NCBI GenBank assembly: GCA_024403175.1
Contig: JAKSSI010000009.1
Coordinates: 1 to 13,827 of the forward strand
DNA: 13,827 nucleotides
Direction of reading: 5' to 3'
From: Clostridia bacterium
GTDB lineage: Bacteria > Bacillota_A > Clostridia > Peptostreptococcales > Anaerovoracaceae
Shown: positions 11,122 to 13,827 of the stretch, piece by piece
How positions within the stretch are numbered: the stretch's first letter is position 1
How the letters are laid out: the number at the start of each line of letters is the position of its first letter
Program-made: the position numbers and the translations under genes
Notes under the pieces: generated by a model
Databases searched by the model: none
Seen by the model: only the letters and a program-made list of their open reading frames with translations
Told to the model about the DNA's origin: nothing

Positions 11122-11143
11122 CCTTAACCCTCCTTGATTAAGG
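11122..11143 (-). promoter_or_regulatory. Dyad enclosing the ribosome binding site of the XRE gene
   Basis: CCTTAA and TTAAGG form a 6-bp inverted repeat whose 10-nt loop contains the whole AGGAGG of the XRE mRNA, ending 2 nt before the GTG start. It could modestly tune translation or be a protein site. The stem is short and AT-containing, so its stability is doubtful. Confidence 0.3.
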
Positions 11144-11192
11144 CTACCATTTGGTGGTATTATTGTTGCGTATATGCTACTGTTTGGTGGTA
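11144..11192. promoter_or_regulatory. Tandem 16-bp operator-like repeats
   Basis: CTACCATTTGGTGGTA (11144-11159) and CTACTGTTTGGTGGTA (11177-11192) agree at 14 of 16 bases and start 33 bp apart, about three helical turns, so they lie on the same DNA face. The first contains the inverted repeat TACCA/TGGTA. The right copy overlaps the probable -35 of the P-loop gene and the left copy lies just before the XRE ribosome binding site. They are likely binding sites for the adjacent XRE protein. Confidence 0.6.
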
Positions 11193-11213
11193 CTAAACTT
11201 TTTCAAATATAGT
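11185..11213 (+). promoter_or_regulatory. Probable promoter of the P-loop/surface-protein operon
   Basis: TATAGT at 11208-11213 matches the -10 consensus at five of six bases. TTGGTG at 11185-11190 is a weak -35 with an 18-bp spacer and lies inside the second operator-like repeat, so repressor binding would block it. Confidence 0.45.
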
Positions 11214-11235
11214 GTTTACTTCCATGGAGGTTAAT

Positions 11236-11646
11236 ATGGAAATTATTGCTTTACGAGGTAAGTCTAACACTGGTAAAACAGAAACCTTGAAATTATTAAT
11301 TGATTTAATATGTCAAGAAGATCTTATTGCACGAATTGATCGGAAATCTGATTCTTATGCAGTTGCGAAAATTGATGGAAGAAAAGTAGGAATAATAACT
11401 GCCGGTGATGATGTTAGAACAATTGAGAGATATATAAAATATCTATTAGAAATAGAAAAGAAAATAGATATTTTAGTTATCGCTTGCCACGCGGGTAAAA
11501 CAAGTGATTATCTAGGGTCAATGTATAAAAAAGTTTCATATATTGAAAATGCATATTTTGATGAAAAACATAAAAAATTAGCTAATAGTCTTCATCAAGA
11601 AATGGCACATTACATTTTTAATACATTCTTAAGAAAGGTTAAATAA
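11236..11646 (+). CDS. Small P-loop NTPase of unknown function
   Basis: The function is not recognised. The 136-residue protein opens with a beta strand running straight into a Walker A motif (GKSNTGKT, residues 8-15), so it should bind a nucleotide. Later hydrophobic strands are seen at KVGIIT, followed by GDD, and at DILVIACHAGKT, which could supply the Walker B-like region. This resembles small uncharacterised ATP-binding proteins of anaerobes. There is no signal peptide or membrane segment. ATG 11236 is chosen because GGAGG (11226-11230) stands 5 nt before it; an in-frame GTG at 11212 lies within the promoter. Only 6 bp separate its stop from the surface-protein gene, so they are probably cotranscribed and translationally coupled. 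Codon use is rich in ATA, TTA and AAA, unlike the genes to the left, which suggests acquisition. Confidence 0.8.
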   Translation: MEIIALRGKSNTGKTETLKLLIDLICQEDLIARIDRKSDSYAVAKIDGRKVGIITAGDDVRTIERYIKYLLEIEKKIDILVIACHAGKTSDYLGSMYKKVSYIENAYFDEKHKKLANSLHQEMAHYIFNTFLRKVK

Positions 11647-11652
11647 GAAAAC

Positions 11653-13827
11653 ATGAAGAGGATTATCAGTGTACTATTAATATTATGCATGATATTTACA
11701 ACATTTAGTTTCTCTTTTGCAGAAACTAATAGTGGTGAATCAGATGCAAAAGCTTTATACGACCTGGGTATTATTTCAGGCTCTGGATACAAAAGTGATG
11801 GAACGCCAGACTTTAATCTTAATGCAACTTTGACCAGAGCAGAAGCTATTACTATGCTTGTGAAACTTCTTGGTGCAGAATCAAAGGCATTATCGGGAAA
11901 TTATAAATCACCTTTTGTTGATTTATCAGCCTGGTCTAAGCCATACATTAATTATGCTTATAACAATGGACTTGTTGGTGGCACAAGCGCTACAACTTTT
12001 TCTGGAGAAAATAAAATTACTGCAACAGAGTACTTAACTCTTATTCTTAAGGTACTGGGATATGAGATGGGTACAGATTTCACTTGGGATAAAGCGTATT
12101 TGTTAACCAATGCTATTGGAATGACTAACGGTGAATATAATGTAAACAGACAAATCCAGCGTAGTGATTTAATGGCAATAACTAATAAGTCTTTATCGAT
12201 TAATAAAAAATCTAGTACCAACGATTTGCTTGCTTACCTTGTTGATTTAAAGGCTGTTGACAAAGCAAAGGCTGAAAACTATAGGAATAAAAATGGTTCA
12301 AGTGTGCCTATTGAATACACGGAGGAGAAAGTAAATAACAATAAGATAACAGGTGTAGAGAAAATTATTGAGGATGCAATCCGCAAGCAATGCCCGTATT
12401 TATCTGCATTAAGACCAAATCAGGAACATATAACAAATACCATTAAGAATGGAGAGGTAATTTCTTCTGTAGGATATAGATGGTCAGTAATTCCACTTTA
12501 TGTGGAATATACCTTTTCTCGTGAAAAAGTTCCAACTGGTGAGTATGATGTACGTATTGACCAGCATAGTATGATTAATCATCAGGGTGGCGATAGCAGA
12601 GAATTTGGAGCAGTTGTAAAATATGATTCAAAGACTAACCAGGTTGTTTCTATTTCAATTGTTTTAAATAATATTACAGATGAGAATCCGACTTATACCT
12701 TATCCAAGGTCGATAGTCCAATCAAGCAAGAACAGAGTCAACCAATAAAAGTGGATCAAAAGGATGAATCCAATAATAACCAAACCAGTCCATCAAAACC
12801 CCCAAAACTTGATATTCAAGGTGGTGTAGTTTGTGGACTAGGAGAGGTTACTGCATCTAGTATTGAAATACCAGAATATGATTATGAAGGAAATAAAGTT
12901 ACTAAAATAAAAGATTATGCATTTTATGAACGGTCCAATATAAAATCTGTAAAATTGCCAGAAGGATTAACAGAGATTGGAGGTAGTGCTTTTTCCCGAT
13001 CAGGTATAGAATCTATTATTATTCCGTCATCTGTTAGAACAATAGGAAAATATGCGTTTGACCATTGTCCTAATTTAAAATCAGTAAAATTATCGAATGG
13101 GTTAGAGATTATTGACGAGTTTGCTTTTTGTGATTCTGGTTTGGAATCCATTACGATTCCTGCTTCAGTAAAAAAGGTGGGAAGAGATGCATTTGGTCAT
13201 TGTTCTAATTTGAAAACGGTAAATATTGAATACGGGTTAACAGAAATTCCGGAATTGGCTTTTGGATATTCAGGCTTGGAATCCATTACAATCCCTTCAT
13301 CAGTTAAAACGATAGGCGAAGAGGCATTCTATAATTGTTACAATCTAAAATCAGTTACAATCCCTTCATCAGTTAAAACGATAGGCGAAGATGCCTTCTT
13401 TGAATGTTCTAACTTGAGAACTTTAAATTTATCCGAGGGAGTTGAAAAGATTGGTAAAGGTGCATTTTACAGGTGTGCATTAGAGTTTGTAAAAATCCCT
13501 TCTACATTGACAAGAATAGAATGTGATGTTTTTGATTGTCTCTCTCTTAAGACAGTAGAAGTATCCAAAAACACAACATACATTGATCAATGGGCTTTTG
13601 GACTGGCCGAAACGATTAAATATGATGGATCGCTAGAAGAATTTAGAATGACTGAAGGATTAGCTCAAGATAGATATGTTGTTAAAACAATACTAGAAAC
13701 ACCTTTCGGAATATATAAATTTGATAGAAGCATTGCCAATAATGAGCCTTATGAGGTAATTAGCAATACATCTGGCTCGGCACCTACGGATATAAATAAT
13801 AATGTTGATAAACCCCAAGATGAAGAA
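11653..13827 (+). CDS. SLH-anchored surface protein with BspA-type leucine-rich repeats (3' partial)
   Basis: The frame is open for 725 codons and runs off the right edge. Residues 1-23 are a clear signal peptide (MKRII start, hydrophobic core, FSFA before a probable cut). Residues about 30-184 contain three SLH repeats, including TRAEAITMLVKLLGAE and a SPFVDLSAW segment, which would bind a cell-wall polymer. Residues about 228-350 form a module I do not recognise. A polar linker rich in Gln, Asn, Lys and Pro (about 352-385) follows. Residues about 416-650 are BspA-type leucine-rich repeats of 22-23 residues with a core of the kind IGxxAFxxCxNLKSVxIP. BspA-like proteins in other bacteria bind host or bacterial surfaces, so adhesion is likely. 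The ATG is 6 bp after the P-loop stop and has only a weak upstream AAAGG, so translation probably depends on coupling. Codon use is AT-rich. Confidence 0.92.
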   Translation, partial: MKRIISVLLILCMIFTTFSFSFAETNSGESDAKALYDLGIISGSGYKSDGTPDFNLNATLTRAEAITMLVKLLGAESKALSGNYKSPFVDLSAWSKPYINYAYNNGLVGGTSATTFSGENKITATEYLTLILKVLGYEMGTDFTWDKAYLLTNAIGMTNGEYNVNRQIQRSDLMAITNKSLSINKKSSTNDLLAYLVDLKAVDKAKAENYRNKNGSSVPIEYTEEKVNNNKITGVEKIIEDAIRKQCPYLSALRPNQEHITNTIKNGEVISSVGYRWSVIPLYVEYTFSREKVPTGEYDVRIDQHSMINHQGGDSREFGAVVKYDSKTNQVVSISIVLNNITDENPTYTLSKVDSPIKQEQSQPIKVDQKDESNNNQTSPSKPPKLDIQGGVVCGLGEVTASSIEIPEYDYEGNKVTKIKDYAFYERSNIKSVKLPEGLTEIGGSAFSRSGIESIIIPSSVRTIGKYAFDHCPNLKSVKLSNGLEIIDEFAFCDSGLESITIPASVKKVGRDAFGHCSNLKTVNIEYGLTEIPELAFGYSGLESITIPSSVKTIGEEAFYNCYNLKSVTIPSSVKTIGEDAFFECSNLRTLNLSEGVEKIGKGAFYRCALEFVKIPSTLTRIECDVFDCLSLKTVEVSKNTTYIDQWAFGLAETIKYDGSLEEFRMTEGLAQDRYVVKTILETPFGIYKFDRSIANNEPYEVISNTSGSAPTDINNNVDKPQDEE
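12898..13602 (+). repeat. Leucine-rich repeat array within the surface-protein gene
   Basis: About ten coding repeats of 66 or 69 bp are visible. Units of 23 residues ending in GL-type tails alternate with units of 22 residues ending in P-S-S-V-type tails, forming a 45-residue double repeat. The final units are degenerate. Confidence 0.85.
13286..13391 (+). repeat. 37-bp exact direct repeats, 69 bp apart
   Basis: Bases 13286-13322 and 13355-13391 are identical over 37 bp and offset by 69 bp, which is exactly one 23-codon leucine-rich unit. The other repeat units are diverged at DNA level, so this pair is a recent duplication or conversion. Confidence 0.9.

Noticed and set aside
10916..11646. 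Toxin-antitoxin pair made of the XRE gene and the P-loop gene
   Set aside because: The genes are divergent rather than in one operon, and the P-loop protein resembles no toxin family I know. The downstream surface protein is a more natural operon partner.
12898..13602. Regular repeats as a CRISPR array
   Set aside because: The periodicity is in frame and encodes leucine-rich repeats. Units are diverged and there are no unique spacers.

Overview
The window looks like chromosomal DNA of a strictly anaerobic Bacillota (Clostridia-type, probably gut or rumen) bacterium. The support is strong AGGAGG-type ribosome binding sites, TTGAAT/TATAAT-type promoters, short U-tailed terminators, a one-piece pyruvate:ferredoxin oxidoreductase, a glycyl-radical-enzyme activase, and two exported proteins with S-layer homology (SLH) modules. 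The genus cannot be named from sequence alone. No tRNA, rRNA, CRISPR array or transposase was seen.

Layout. (1) 1-1872: the 3' part of an ABC exporter half-transporter whose start lies left of the window, followed by a terminator. (2) 2045-5527: a monocistronic gene with its own promoter and terminator for an 1160-residue secreted protein. It has two different alpha/beta-hydrolase (esterase) modules, one at each end, with SLH repeats and a copper-amine-oxidase-N-like module between them. (3) 5592-7230, minus strand: a two-gene operon of a radical-SAM glycyl-radical-enzyme activase and a DUF4125-type protein, with no glycyl-radical enzyme in the window. (4) 7340-10855: pyruvate:ferredoxin oxidoreductase, divergent from the activase operon across a 109-bp intergenic region holding both promoters and a small dyad. 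(5) 10916-13827: a more AT-rich block with different codon use. A small XRE-type repressor gene (minus) is divergent from a P-loop NTPase gene, which is followed 6 bp later by a long surface-protein gene (signal peptide, three SLH repeats, BspA-type leucine-rich repeats) still open at the right edge. The intergenic region of this block carries two near-identical 16-bp motifs 33 bp apart, which look like operators.

How the genes may work together. The oxidoreductase makes acetyl-CoA, CO2 and reduced ferredoxin from pyruvate. A glycyl-radical activase needs a low-potential electron donor and may serve pyruvate formate-lyase or a relative elsewhere, so the shared divergent control region could balance two anaerobic routes (inference). 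The two SLH proteins have closely similar SLH motifs and are probably held on the same cell-wall polymer, one to hydrolyse esters and one to bind or adhere. The right-hand block could be an acquired, self-regulated surface-protein cassette.

Start sites were reassigned where the ribosome binding site demanded it: ATG 2045, TTG 6266, ATG 7230, GTG 11119 and ATG 11236.
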